A stretch of 64,000 nucleotides of DNA from a virus. The position numbers were made by a program, and so were the translations under genes. This document shows, piece by piece, positions 1-7,572 of the stretch (positions are counted from its first letter, which is position 1; every line of letters starts with the position of its first letter). The stretch is from positions 1 through 64,000 of the IMG/VR virus record IMGVR_UViG_3300030333_008372; one strand, given 5' to 3'. The notes beneath the pieces are model-generated. The model was not told where the DNA came from, made no database searches, and saw only the letters and a program-made list of their open reading frames with translations.

Positions 1-1
1 A

Positions 2-688
2 TTTTTAGAAGAAGCTATATCTAAAATCCTAGATGAACAAGAGCCGTTTCAAAGAAAGGTAGCTGCAAAACACTCAGCTATGAAAGCGAGAATTGTTAAA
101 ACTGGTGCTAATAAAGACACTGGTGGTGGCGAGGGTCATGAAGAAGCTTCTATTGATAGAAGTAAAAGCGCACCACCAATTGGCGAGGCGGAAGAATTAG
201 ATGAGATATCTGCCGTGGCTGGTGCAGGTGGAGGATCTGTTGAGATCGGATCTGGACCTGCATTTAAAAGAGATAAAAAGAAGAAAAAACCACAAAAACC
301 TTATATGGAACCAGACGGTCTCCAAGAAGCTGTCGAAGAAGTTTTTAATTTTATGATTAATGAGGCAGATCCAAAAAAGGGAACTGGTAAAAAACCAAAA
401 GGATCTGGACGCAGATTGTACACAGATGAAGATCCATCGGATACTGTGTCTGTAAAATTTAGCACAGTTCAAGATATCAAAGATACTCTATCAAAGGCTA
501 GTTTCAAATCTAAATCACACAAGAGACAATCACAAATTATCAACCTTATTCATCAAAGATCTAGGGCTGCATATAATAATGCAAAAGATCCAAAAGTTAA
601 ATCTCGTCTTAAAAAAGCGTATGATTATGCTAAGACAAGAAAAGAAGCATCCAAAAGAAAAACTCAAAGGATGAATAAAAGCAAATAA
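2..688 (+). CDS. Partial phage protein, 5' end outside window
   Basis: The reading frame is open from base 2, so the gene starts left of the window; the first visible Met codon, at base 80, is internal. The middle is low-complexity and Gly/Lys-rich. The last ~75 residues are strongly basic and probably helical (HKRQSQIINLIHQR followed by Lys/Arg-rich sequence), which suggests nucleic-acid or scaffold contact. At bases 353-367 it carries MINEA, which fits the T4 prohead-protease pattern (I/L-x-E before A/G/S) and closely matches the N-terminus of the gene at 4262. I do not recognise the family. By position and motif it may be a head or head-core protein, which is inference only. Confidence 0.75.
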   Translation, partial: FLEEAISKILDEQEPFQRKVAAKHSAMKARIVKTGANKDTGGGEGHEEASIDRSKSAPPIGEAEELDEISAVAGAGGGSVEIGSGPAFKRDKKKKKPQKPYMEPDGLQEAVEEVFNFMINEADPKKGTGKKPKGSGRRLYTDEDPSDTVSVKFSTVQDIKDTLSKASFKSKSHKRQSQIINLIHQRSRAAYNNAKDPKVKSRLKKAYDYAKTRKEASKRKTQRMNKSK

Positions 689-720
689 TTCATACTATTT
701 AAGTATTGAGGAGACACCAA

Positions 721-1509
721 ATGTTATCAAGAGAACAATTAATTGAAGAACAACAGCTTCGCAAACTGGTTCGTAAAGCAATTTACAAAGTTTACGAGAA
801 AAAACAAAATCAAAAGACAAATGAAGAAACTAAATTAAGATCTATTATTCAGGACTTAATTAAAGAAGCTGCTGGTGATCCTGAAGAAACTCCACATAAA
901 TCTACCGGTATTAATGTATTGGAAGGTCTTCTTAAAAAGATTATTCCTGTTATTGAAATCGATTTTAAGAAATTAACAACTGCACAAGAACAAAGAGATT
1001 CATATAAAGCTCACATCTTGACTGCAATTGAAAACGCACTTGCCCCTGCTCGTGTAAATGATGTTGCCCCACTAGATCTTTCTGAGCAAGATATTGATGT
1101 TAATATCACAGACTCTGATGATGATAAATTCATCGACGTTCGTGGAGAAACTAAACCAGAGGAAGAGGAAGAAGAAAATAAATCAGACGCAGAAAAAGAA
1201 GGCTTTGCCCTCTCTGGTGAAGATGAAACTGGTAGAGATATGGCTTATTCTACCTTCAAAAGTATTGAAACACAAGTTGTTGAAGCATTTGAACTCCTTT
1301 CTAATAATGAGGACAAGGAACTATTCTATGATTATCTTTTAACAAATGTCAAGCTTTATTTTGATAAATTTGAAGAGGAGATGGCTGTCGATCTTGAAGA
1401 GCCTACAACTCCTGAATATGAAAAGGCAAAAAAAGACAATGAAGCAGAAACTGTCGAAGAACCTGCTGATGAAGAAGATGCTGACTTAGAAGATATTGCT
1501 AATCTTTAA
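721..1509 (+). CDS. Acidic phage protein of unknown function
   Basis: The product is 262 residues. I start it at the ATG at 721 because GAGGAG lies at 708-713, seven bases upstream; the in-frame TTG at 706 would put that site inside the gene. The N-terminal ~35 residues are basic and helical (QQLRKLVRKAIYKVYEKK). The rest is very acidic, with Glu runs near residues 145-160 and at the C-terminus, and one predicted helical stretch (TFKSIETQVVEAFELL). There is no signal peptide or membrane segment. It follows the previous gene by 32 bases and probably shares its transcript. The charge pattern resembles scaffold or head-core proteins, but no family is recognised. Confidence 0.75.
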   Translation: MLSREQLIEEQQLRKLVRKAIYKVYEKKQNQKTNEETKLRSIIQDLIKEAAGDPEETPHKSTGINVLEGLLKKIIPVIEIDFKKLTTAQEQRDSYKAHILTAIENALAPARVNDVAPLDLSEQDIDVNITDSDDDKFIDVRGETKPEEEEEENKSDAEKEGFALSGEDETGRDMAYSTFKSIETQVVEAFELLSNNEDKELFYDYLLTNVKLYFDKFEEEMAVDLEEPTTPEYEKAKKDNEAETVEEPADEEDADLEDIANL

Positions 1510-1529
1510 AAGCATTTATAAAATAGTTC

Positions 1530-1558
1530 TTGAAATCCCTAAAAATATATGATATAAT
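1530..1558 (+). promoter_or_regulatory. Sigma70-like promoter before the Fis-like gene
   Basis: TTGAAA (1530-1535) and a perfect TATAAT (1553-1558) are separated by 17 bases, the optimum for a bacterial sigma70 promoter. Transcription would begin near 1565, about 26 bases before the gene at 1591. Confidence 0.75.
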
Positions 1559-1590
1559 CCAAAACAATTAACTTACTTAGTTGTTATCAT

Positions 1591-1935
1591 ATGTCTTATT
1601 ATAAATTTAATAATAACAAAAAACAAATAAAAAGTAAAGTAAAAGAATTAAAATCTGATAATAAAATAACAGATAAATTCTTAGATCAAATTAGTCTTCT
1701 TACTCTAGAAGATATTATCACTATAAAATTAGAATTATCTTTAAAAAATTCAGGAGGATTATTATATGGTCTTCCTATATGGAATAATTTAAGTGATATA
1801 ATCAGATATTCTTTACTTAAAAGTTCTTTATCTATGTGCAAGAATAAAACAGAGGCTGCTAACTTCTTAGGGATCACTTTAGGTCATTTATTAGAATTAA
1901 TTGAAAAATATAACTTGACAAAAACTGATGATTAA
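1591..1935 (+). CDS. Small protein with Fis-type helix-turn-helix
   Basis: The product is 114 residues. Its C-terminus (about residues 83-110: CKNKTEAANFLGITLGHLLE and then LIEKYNL) has the layout of the Fis/NtrC C-terminal helix-turn-helix, in which N-K-T-x-A-A-x-x-L-G-I is followed by a recognition helix and ends in KY-x-L. The N-terminal half is Lys/Asn-rich and helical. It has its own strong promoter (1530-1558) and no clear ribosome site before the ATG. Its 3' end contains the -35 box of the RNA promoter at 1915. A sequence-specific DNA-binding or nucleoid-like role is likely. Its target is unknown; the adjacent RNA locus is one candidate. Confidence 0.7.
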   Translation: MSYYKFNNNKKQIKSKVKELKSDNKITDKFLDQISLLTLEDIITIKLELSLKNSGGLLYGLPIWNNLSDIIRYSLLKSSLSMCKNKTEAANFLGITLGHLLELIEKYNLTKTDD

Positions 1936-1943
1936 ACTATATT
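1915..1943 (+). promoter_or_regulatory. Consensus sigma70-like promoter for the structured RNA
   Basis: Perfect TTGACA (1915-1920), a 17-base spacer, then TATATT (1938-1943). The -35 box lies inside the end of the preceding gene. The predicted start is about 1950, just upstream of the folded RNA, and no gene follows before the terminator at 2078. Confidence 0.8.
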
Positions 1944-1949
1944 ACTTCC

Positions 1950-2105
1950 AGTAGAATTGAGAGAGGCATTTTAAACACTAAGGAGACTAAAGCCTTCAGC
2001 ATCCTTCACGAAGGCTCTAAATATCAACGAAGGGTTAGTATGACGTTGGAGCTAGAAAGACGTCTCCTCTCAGTAATGCCCCCCATTAGGGGGGCTTAAA
2101 TTTTT
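1950..2105 (+). ncRNA. Structured free-standing RNA, family not recognised
   Basis: The locus has a consensus promoter, nested paired segments and a terminator, and no plausible reading frame. Pairings visible by eye: GGCATT (1965-1970) with AATGCC (2075-2080); AGGAGAC (1981-1987) with GTCTCCT (2062-2068); AGCCTTC (1991-1997) with GAAGGCT (2010-2016); CAACG (2025-2029) with CGTTG (2044-2048). In addition CCTTC (2003-2007), in the loop of the first inner hairpin, can pair with GAAGG (2029-2033) at the second, which would make a kissing or pseudoknot contact. The result is a junction with two inner arms closed by two stacked outer stems. The outermost stem shares GCC (2078-2080) with the terminator, so the two may compete. 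It is about 155 nt long. I cannot match it to a known class; it could also act as a leader for the lipoprotein genes downstream. Confidence 0.75.
2078..2105 (+). terminator. Rho-independent terminator of the RNA
   Basis: A 7-bp stem, GCCCCCC (2078-2084) with GGGGGGC (2089-2095), has a four-base loop and is followed by TTAAATTTTT. The T tract is interrupted by AAA, so termination may be incomplete and some transcription may reach the lipoprotein genes. Confidence 0.75.
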
Positions 2106-2130
2106 AAATAACAAAAAGGAGAAAAACGTT

Positions 2131-2448
2131 ATGAAAAATTTGATTATTGCATCGATGCTAGTTTTCAGCATTGTTGGATGTCATGAAGAAGAGGAAGCTG
2201 ACTGTGCAGAAGCAGTAGTTGCCGAGGAAGAAGCTGCTGAAGAAGAATCTGATGCAGAAGAAGAGGTTGACGCTGAAGAAGAGGAAGCTGCTGACGAGGA
2301 AGAGGAAGCAGAAGAGTCTGAAGAAGCAGAAGAGGAAGCCGATGAAGAAGAGGCTGACGAAGAAGAATCCGAAGAGTCCGAAGAATCTGACGAAGAAGCT
2401 GAAGAGCTAGACGAAGAAGAGGAAGAGGACGAAGAGGAAGAAGAGTAA
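2131..2448 (+). CDS. Glu-rich predicted lipoprotein
   Basis: The product is 105 residues with an AAGGAG ribosome site. The N-terminus is a short lipoprotein signal (MKNLIIASMLVFSIVGC) with a lipobox ending at Cys17, so after lipidation the mature protein would start at that Cys. Almost all of the rest is Glu, Asp, Ala and Ser, giving an extreme negative charge and probably no fold. The signal peptide resembles that of the next gene (MRSFIIATMLTFALVAC), so the two are probably a pair derived from a common leader. A phage lipoprotein would sit on the host envelope. Superinfection exclusion or envelope modification is possible but not shown. Confidence 0.8.
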   Translation: MKNLIIASMLVFSIVGCHEEEEADCAEAVVAEEEAAEEESDAEEEVDAEEEEAADEEEEAEESEEAEEEADEEEADEEESEESEESDEEAEELDEEEEEDEEEEE

Positions 2449-2471
2449 TTCATTTTAACAAAGGAGAATAA

Positions 2472-4181
2472 ATGAGAAGCTTTATTATTGCTACAATGTT
2501 AACATTTGCTTTGGTTGCTTGTGAGGATACGACCTCGACAACGACTGAGACAACTGAAGATAAAAAAGGAATAACGTTCATTGGTGCTGATGATAATAGT
2601 GGAACTACCACTACTACCACAACAACTACTACTGATGAAACGACAACAGCCCCAACTGAAACTGGAACTACAACCCCAACTGAAACTGGAACTACAAATC
2701 CAACAGAGGTTGAGGAAAACAATGAAACCAATACCACTCCAAAGGAAACTGAGGATAAGGTAGAGGAAAACATTGAGGAGACGACCCCTGAACAGGGGTC
2801 TGATCCTTCTGATCCTGTTGAAGAAGAAACAACGGAAGTTGATCCTGTTGAGGATGAAATTACTCTAGAAGATTTAACAGCAGAAGAATTTGCTGAGATT
2901 GAAATCTTGCGTGATAATATTTTTGGAGGGCTTAATGTCGGAAAAGAATTATATCTTGCTCAGGTCTCTTTAGCGCTGGAAGATCTAGGGGTTGATGGGG
3001 GTTATCAGATTTTAGACGATAGCCAAGATCTACCAGAAGTATCTGATTGTCCTTACGTTGAATTCTATAATAATCAAGCTGTAATGACTGGATATGCTTG
3101 TGAGTATCTTGTAGATAAGGCTCGCTCAGAAGCTTATTCAAAGCTTTACGGGACACTTGCTTCCGTAAGAGAAGCTTATAATCCAGATCTTAGTGAGCAA
3201 GACTTTTGGTTCGAACAGGGCGCAGTTAGCGGTCTTGAAGAAGCTCGTGTTATGGTTCGTGTTGATCTTAAAGCAAAACAGCTTTGTAATGTAAATCCCT
3301 CTCCTGTAAAAAGTTCCGGAGAAAAAGGATTAGTTGTAGGACGTCAGCATTTTATTAATTCTATGAATAATTGGCTTACTACTAACGGCTACTCAGCAGA
3401 TTATCCAATTATGTCTGATCCTATTGAAGTATGTCAGGCTAGTGAATCAATGCTTGATCCTGTTTTCAATGATGCCATGAACACTATTAGTCAGGCTATG
3501 GAACAAAATCCTCTTTGTGATGATTATGTCCCTACTGATAGTGATGACGAATTAATGTTTGCCCAAGCTCAGACTGATTATGCGAACGCTTTGAAAGAAG
3601 GGATTCAAGATGAGTTTGCACTTGCAGCAGTTAAGATTTTTAAAGTTGTTCCCTGTAATGTATCAGACCCAGTTGTTATTGATTTGAATAATAACGGTCG
3701 ATTTGATATTACCGCAGTTGAAAATGGAGTTAACTTTTCTATGTTTGGTCATCGCAAAGCTGCAACTGGCTGGCTAAATGGCGACGGATTCCTTTTCTTT
3801 GATCAAAACAATAATGGAGTTGCTGATAATGGAACTGAATTTTTTGGAACATCATCTGAATTTAAAAGTGGATTCTCACATATGAGAACAATGGATATTA
3901 ACGGCGACAATATCATTGATAAAAATGATGCAACCTACAAACGTCTTTTTGTGTGGTCGGATATCAATTTTGATGGTGTCTGTACAGAGGGTGAAGTAAC
4001 GCCTCTTAACAAGACACAGATTACTTCAATTCCTCTTCGAGCACTTGATTTTGAAAAGGTTGTAAATGGTAGTCGCATCAAAGGTGTTATGCGTGTCCCT
4101 GTTGGCAAAAATCAAGTTATTCTTTTTGGAGATGTAGATCTACGTTCTGGAATCTATCCAAAGATTCGAAAAACACAATAA
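2472..4181 (+). CDS. Large predicted lipoprotein with C-terminal calcium-binding domain
   Basis: The product is 569 residues. It has a signal peptide with lipobox (FALVAC, Cys17), then a Thr-rich low-complexity linker to about residue 135 with short TETGTT-type repeats, then a globular Cys-containing region. The C-terminus from about residue 395 has the arrangement of a domain seen at the ends of large bacterial exoproteins: DPVVIDLNNNGRFD, then GDGFLFFDQNNNGVADNG, ELFG-like TEFFG, and two EF-hand-like loops (DINGDNIIDKND; DINFDGVCTEGE). Calcium binding is therefore likely. It follows the Glu-rich lipoprotein by 23 bases and is closed by a terminator at 4214, making a two-gene unit. Such a protein is unusual in a phage; surface display on the infected cell is inference. 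Confidence 0.8.
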   Translation: MRSFIIATMLTFALVACEDTTSTTTETTEDKKGITFIGADDNSGTTTTTTTTTTDETTTAPTETGTTTPTETGTTNPTEVEENNETNTTPKETEDKVEENIEETTPEQGSDPSDPVEEETTEVDPVEDEITLEDLTAEEFAEIEILRDNIFGGLNVGKELYLAQVSLALEDLGVDGGYQILDDSQDLPEVSDCPYVEFYNNQAVMTGYACEYLVDKARSEAYSKLYGTLASVREAYNPDLSEQDFWFEQGAVSGLEEARVMVRVDLKAKQLCNVNPSPVKSSGEKGLVVGRQHFINSMNNWLTTNGYSADYPIMSDPIEVCQASESMLDPVFNDAMNTISQAMEQNPLCDDYVPTDSDDELMFAQAQTDYANALKEGIQDEFALAAVKIFKVVPCNVSDPVVIDLNNNGRFDITAVENGVNFSMFGHRKAATGWLNGDGFLFFDQNNNGVADNGTEFFGTSSEFKSGFSHMRTMDINGDNIIDKNDATYKRLFVWSDINFDGVCTEGEVTPLNKTQITSIPLRALDFEKVVNGSRIKGVMRVPVGKNQVILFGDVDLRSGIYPKIRKTQ

Positions 4182-4213
4182 CATTTAAATAATTACAAAT
4201 TTTAAGTAATAAT

Positions 4214-4243
4214 AAAGGAAGTCGTTTCGGCTTCCTTTTTTTA
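4214..4243 (+). terminator. Rho-independent terminator after lipoproteins
   Basis: AAAGGAAG (4214-4221) pairs with CTTCCTTT (4231-4238), the inner T-G and C-G pairs extend the stem, the loop is GTTTC, and a run of T follows. It separates the lipoprotein unit from the gene at 4262. Confidence 0.85.
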
Positions 4244-4261
4244 TATAAACTATTTAATATT

Positions 4262-5383
4262 ATGAGCAACACACACAAAAACTGGAAACAATTTATTATT
4301 AATGAAGCTGGCTTATCTAAGATTAGGCAAGATATGCTTGATTACGATACAGCCTTTATTACAGCATTTCGTGGCGATATAAACGACACATCAGTGTGCC
4401 TTTATATTCCTCTTACAAGCAAAGAAATAAAAGAAAGAACCCGCATAGGAAGAAAGGGCGTCTTCAATAGAAAAAATAATAAAGAACTTTCAGCTTATTT
4501 ACTTTCACAAGGATATGGGATTAAAAATGTTCAAGGTTCTTATATCGAGAATTTTGAAGACCCAGATAAAGTTCCGAGAGAAGTAAAAGAAAATAGTTTT
4601 TTCGTTACCAACCTTAAAGATGACCCTGAATTTTTTGAACAGATCATCAACCTTGGAAAGAGATACTGCCAAGACTCTGTTATTCTTATTCCAAAAGGCG
4701 AAGAAGCTTATATCTATGGAACAAACAATAGTCGATATCCCGGTTTAGATCAAAAAGAAACACTTGGTAAATTTATGGGTGGAGAAACCGGAGAGTTTAT
4801 GTCTCGTATTGGAAGCAGACCTTTTGTTATGCGAGAAGAAGAGGAGACTAAAACTTATGAAGGTCTATCCGGAAAGCAAAGACAAGCAGTAAAGCTTATG
4901 GCTAAAAGGATATCAGAACAAATCAGCGATATGCATATGTTATCAGAAGCTGACCTATCTTCATATGATAATGGAGGCATGCTTACACTTTACCACTATG
5001 CTCCTGTTGATGAGGATCAAATAGAAGTCGATCCAAACCAATTTGGTAAAAGAAGTTATTCTAGGAGAGAAAAACAAAGGTCTTCATATCCTAGATCTTT
5101 TTATTATGTCGATCTAAATCAAGCCGAAAATGAAGTTAAATCAGGAAAAAAACTTTTTTCTCTTCAATTTCCTGTTAATAAGTTGTATAATTTTAAAGAA
5201 GACCCGGATGGCTTAATTAAATCTATTAGACATCCAACGTATGGGTTTAGAGACGATATTGAATGGACTGAATTATTTTCTTCTATTCATGAAAAATATG
5301 ATGGTGCTTATTACTCAACACCAAGAATGGACGTAGTGGTTCTTTTTGAACCAGCCATTGCAGATAAAATGGAGAGAGAATGA
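4262..5383 (+). CDS. Probable capsid-packaged protein, DUF3293-like plus possible ADP-ribosyltransferase-like half
   Basis: The product is 373 residues. The N-terminus KNWKQFIINEAG resembles the T4 capsid-targeting leader of the internal proteins (MKTYQEFIAEA) and fits the prohead-protease cut I-x-E before A, here after Glu15. Residues ~25-155 (TAFRGDINDTSVCLYIPLT, an N-rich segment, a late YIYGTNN) loosely follow the DUF3293 layout. The C-terminal half starts LTLYHYAP and ends in DVVVLFEP, reminiscent of ADP-ribosyltransferase folds that begin with a Y-H motif; this part is weak. There is no ribosome site: the ATG follows AACTATTTAATATT directly after a terminator. It overlaps the next gene by ATGA. 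Cargo delivered with the genome is the favoured inference. Confidence 0.65.
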   Translation: MSNTHKNWKQFIINEAGLSKIRQDMLDYDTAFITAFRGDINDTSVCLYIPLTSKEIKERTRIGRKGVFNRKNNKELSAYLLSQGYGIKNVQGSYIENFEDPDKVPREVKENSFFVTNLKDDPEFFEQIINLGKRYCQDSVILIPKGEEAYIYGTNNSRYPGLDQKETLGKFMGGETGEFMSRIGSRPFVMREEEETKTYEGLSGKQRQAVKLMAKRISEQISDMHMLSEADLSSYDNGGMLTLYHYAPVDEDQIEVDPNQFGKRSYSRREKQRSSYPRSFYYVDLNQAENEVKSGKKLFSLQFPVNKLYNFKEDPDGLIKSIRHPTYGFRDDIEWTELFSSIHEKYDGAYYSTPRMDVVVLFEPAIADKMERE

Positions 5384-5667
5384 AAATCGGAGATGTTGTA
5401 TTTCAGAACTATTCAGGCTTACATCGATATGGAAAAGTAACTAAGGTAAAAGAAGATCTAAAAGGCGATGGATGGTCTTGGTTTAAAGTTGATTGGATTG
5501 ATGATGAAAGATATATTAACGCCCAACAGTGGAAAGCTGAAATGAGAGGTGAAGAAAAAAATCATTATGTTCCTGAATACTATCGTGCTGATGATATATC
5601 TTACGTCGATATCAACCAAACTCTAAAAAGTTTAATTAAATTACAAAATAAACCTAATGCGGAGTAG
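5380..5667 (+). CDS. Small hypothetical protein, SH3-like start
   Basis: The product is 95 residues. Residues 1-40 (KIGDVVFQNYSGLHRYGKV, then KVDWIDDE) look like a small beta-barrel of KOW/SH3 type, as in phage proteins that open with a G-D-V-V segment. It is coupled to the previous gene by a 4-base ATGA overlap. Its stop codon (5665-5667) lies inside the 5' acceptor and D-arm junction of tRNA-Asn, so the mRNA and the tRNA share ten bases. No function is assigned. Confidence 0.75.
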   Translation: MKIGDVVFQNYSGLHRYGKVTKVKEDLKGDGWSWFKVDWIDDERYINAQQWKAEMRGEEKNHYVPEYYRADDISYVDINQTLKSLIKLQNKPNAE

Positions 5668-5732
5668 CACAATGGTAGTGCAGGAAGCTGTTAACTTCAA
5701 GGTTGCAGGTTCGAGTCCTGCCTCCGCAGCCA
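5658..5732 (+). tRNA. tRNA-Asn (GTT)
   Basis: The acceptor TGCGGAG (5658-5664) pairs fully with CTCCGCA (5722-5728), followed by discriminator G (usual for tRNA-Asn) and encoded CCA. The D stem is GCAC/GTGC, the anticodon loop CTGTTAA reads GTT, and the T arm is GCAGG-TTCGAGT-CCTGC. No promoter was seen just upstream, so it is probably processed from the operon transcript. Confidence 0.95.
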
Positions 5733-5745
5733 ACTAAGGCATTTA

Positions 5746-6222
5746 ATGGATGATAAGATTTGGAACAGTGGATCTGGCGTAAAAAAAACTTTTAATGAAA
5801 TATTAGAAGAAGCAAAAGAGCACTCAAAAATTAATGGCACTGTTTATATTGGAACAGATTCTTTTTTTCGTAAAGATCAGTGTATATTTTCCAATGCAAT
5901 TTGCTTTTACGGTGCTGACGGTCAACAAGGTGGTCGATATTTCTTTAAAAGAATTAAATTTTCTAAAAAAAAGTTTCCAAACTTATCAACAAGAATGATT
6001 AAAGAAGCCGAACAAACAATAAACCTAGCACACCAAATTTCTGAAAATATACCAAATATCAAGCTAGAGCTTCACTTGGACATTAGTAATACTGAAAAAG
6101 GTGAAGGAACAAGTTATTTAGCCAAAATGTTAATTGGTTATGTAAAAGGTTCTGGCTTTGAATGTAAAATTAAACCCGATGCTTTTGCAGCAGCATCCAT
6201 TGCAGATAAACACTCTAAATGA
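5746..6222 (+). CDS. YkuK-family (DUF458) RNase H-like protein
   Basis: The product is 158 residues. The family signature is clear: VYIGTDS (Asp38), GGRYFFKRIKF, RMIKEAEQTINLA, a strand ending LELHLDIS (Asp113), and the C-terminal KIKPDAFAAASIADKHS (Asp155). These acidic residues match the RNase H-fold active-site positions expected for DUF458/YkuK proteins, which have no well-established substrate. The length fits the family, so it looks intact. AAGG at 5736-5739 serves the ATG. It overlaps the next gene by four bases. A role in RNA or DNA processing is inferred from the fold. Confidence 0.85.
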   Translation: MDDKIWNSGSGVKKTFNEILEEAKEHSKINGTVYIGTDSFFRKDQCIFSNAICFYGADGQQGGRYFFKRIKFSKKKFPNLSTRMIKEAEQTINLAHQISENIPNIKLELHLDISNTEKGEGTSYLAKMLIGYVKGSGFECKIKPDAFAAASIADKHSK

Positions 6223-6515
6223 CTTTTAAAGAACAATTAAAATTAGCAAAACAATATTGTGATGATGCTCTTGGTATTTTATATATGACTCAAGATGTAG
6301 ATGCTGAATATGATCATTATGATCCAGAAGTTGAAACGATATTTTTAAAAGAAAATCCTAAAACAGTTGTTAGAATAGAATTTCATATGATTAAAGATCT
6401 TAGAGACAGAATTCAAACAGAAATTAACAAACGTTGGACAATAGGTATAATAATCGAAGAAGCCCCAGATTTCCTAACGCCGGAGGAATTAAAGGAACTG
6501 GAAAAAACTTTGTGA
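6219..6515 (+). CDS. Hypothetical small acidic protein
   Basis: The product is 98 residues and begins by ATGA overlap with the YkuK-like gene, so the two are probably co-translated. It is mixed alpha/beta with an acidic centre (DVDAEYDHYDPEVETIFL) and a C-terminal helix (TPEELKELEKTL). No membrane segment or known motif is seen. Confidence 0.7.
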   Translation: MTFKEQLKLAKQYCDDALGILYMTQDVDAEYDHYDPEVETIFLKENPKTVVRIEFHMIKDLRDRIQTEINKRWTIGIIIEEAPDFLTPEELKELEKTL

Positions 6516-6522
6516 GATTGCG

Positions 6523-6774
6523 ATGAAAAGATTATGGAATAAATTTAGATCTCTTTGGAAAAAAGATCCAGAGTTTATGGATATCAATCCAGAACAAGCT
6601 AGTCTTAAAAAAGTTTTGTATTGGAGATTGATTTCAACATTTATTTCAATTTCTGTTGCTTATTATTTTCTTCATGAACTTACAACTTCAGTTCAGATGA
6701 CACTTATCGAAGCAGGCATTTTAACTGCTGTTCATTATGTGTTTGAAGAGGTATGGTCTAAGAAATACAAATAA
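6523..6774 (+). CDS. DUF2061 family membrane protein
   Basis: The product is 83 residues. From residue 27 it follows the DUF2061 pattern: SLKKVLYWRLISTFISISVA, then a second hydrophobic stretch, then VHYVFEEVWSKKYK. Two membrane segments are predicted, at about residues 33-52 and 60-76. The N-terminus is basic and would face the cytoplasm. The family is widespread and of unknown function. The gene ends the run of small genes; 97 bases without a gene follow, containing only a weak hairpin (TTTGTT/AACAAA) near 6781-6796. Confidence 0.8.
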   Translation: MKRLWNKFRSLWKKDPEFMDINPEQASLKKVLYWRLISTFISISVAYYFLHELTTSVQMTLIEAGILTAVHYVFEEVWSKKYK

Positions 6775-6871
6775 TGGCTTTTTGTTGAAAAACAAACTAA
6801 TTATTATCGGACAAAACAAGTCCACGCATGCAAAAAATATTTAATTAAAGATATAAAAGGAGATTATAGAC

Positions 6872-7462
6872 ATGTCTGATCAAGAATTTCAAGGAAAAGT
6901 CGAATTTAAAGATGACGTAAATTTCGAAGGCAATTCAACATATAAAGGAAATCAAAAGCATAAAGCTACAAGAGCAGCAGGAAATACAAGCAGCCATTTG
7001 GACGGAGCTAGTGGAGTAGGTGTTCACGAGTATTATGAAGTCGTAACGCTAACGACTGCTGATGATGATGACGTAGCTGTTTCATTAAGTAAAAAATTAC
7101 CAGCAGGATGCGTAATTATCGATGCAGGCTTGGTGGTTGTAGAAATTGCAACATCACAACACGGAAATGTTGCACTCGAAGTTCATAGCGCAGCCATTGC
7201 AGATGATGAAGCTTCCGGTGGAACCGAGATTGTCGGCGCTGATGTATCTGGTGATAAATCAATTCCAGATGCTGACTTGGATGCATCCAGTGATGGTGTG
7301 GTTGGAGAAGCTGTCTCAATGGGAACGTTGGGAGCAGTTGATAGAGCAACTGCCGAAACTTTCTTCCACGTAGTTGCAAAAGAAAATCTTTCTTCTATGA
7401 CTGGTACTCCAAAAGTTGGCGTATATGTTAAATGGTTAGGAAAAGAAGCTGTTGATATTTAA
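6872..7462 (+). CDS. Probable virion protein (small, Ala/Val/Asp-rich)
   Basis: The product is 196 residues with an AAAAGGAG site. The start QEFQGKVEFKDDVNFEGN has the short repeat style of phage fibre or decoration proteins. The rest is rich in Gly, Ala, Val, Asp and Ser with predicted beta strands (PAGCVIIDAGLVVVEIA; GTPKVGVYVKWLG), a pattern seen in many marine phage structural proteins. It forms a single-gene unit: a gap of 97 bases before it and a strong terminator after it (7492-7520). That arrangement suits a highly expressed structural protein. No family is named with certainty. Confidence 0.65.
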   Translation: MSDQEFQGKVEFKDDVNFEGNSTYKGNQKHKATRAAGNTSSHLDGASGVGVHEYYEVVTLTTADDDDVAVSLSKKLPAGCVIIDAGLVVVEIATSQHGNVALEVHSAAIADDEASGGTEIVGADVSGDKSIPDADLDASSDGVVGEAVSMGTLGAVDRATAETFFHVVAKENLSSMTGTPKVGVYVKWLGKEAVDI

Positions 7463-7491
7463 TATCAATAGTTAAGCCGTTACCTTATATA

Positions 7492-7520
7492 AGCAGTCTC
7501 TTCGGGGGCTGCTTTTTTTT
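7492..7520 (+). terminator. Rho-independent terminator
   Basis: AGCAGTC (7492-7498) pairs with GGCTGCT (7507-7513) around the loop TCTTCGGG and is followed by a run of T. It closes the gene at 6872. Confidence 0.9.
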
Positions 7521-7572
7521 ATTTAAATAGCCTAATTACTTCTGCTATATTACCCATATAAGGAGATTAACA

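Noticed and set aside
1094-1342. An 82-residue frame inside the acidic gene at 721
   Set aside because: Same strand, other frame, Lys-rich shadow of acidic codons, no ribosome site.
1950-2105. Hammerhead ribozyme or glutamine riboswitch in the structured RNA
   Set aside because: The conserved CUGAUGA...GAAA core and the glutamine-riboswitch consensus are absent.
2181-2453. A Ser-rich 90-residue minus-strand frame opposite the Glu-rich lipoprotein
   Set aside because: It is the complement of a GAA/GAG-rich gene, which reads as Ser; no start site or promoter supports it.
6781-6807. Possible promoter TTGAAA with TATTAT before the gene at 6872
   Set aside because: The spacer is 11 bases, far from 17; the hairpin there is too weak to call a terminator.
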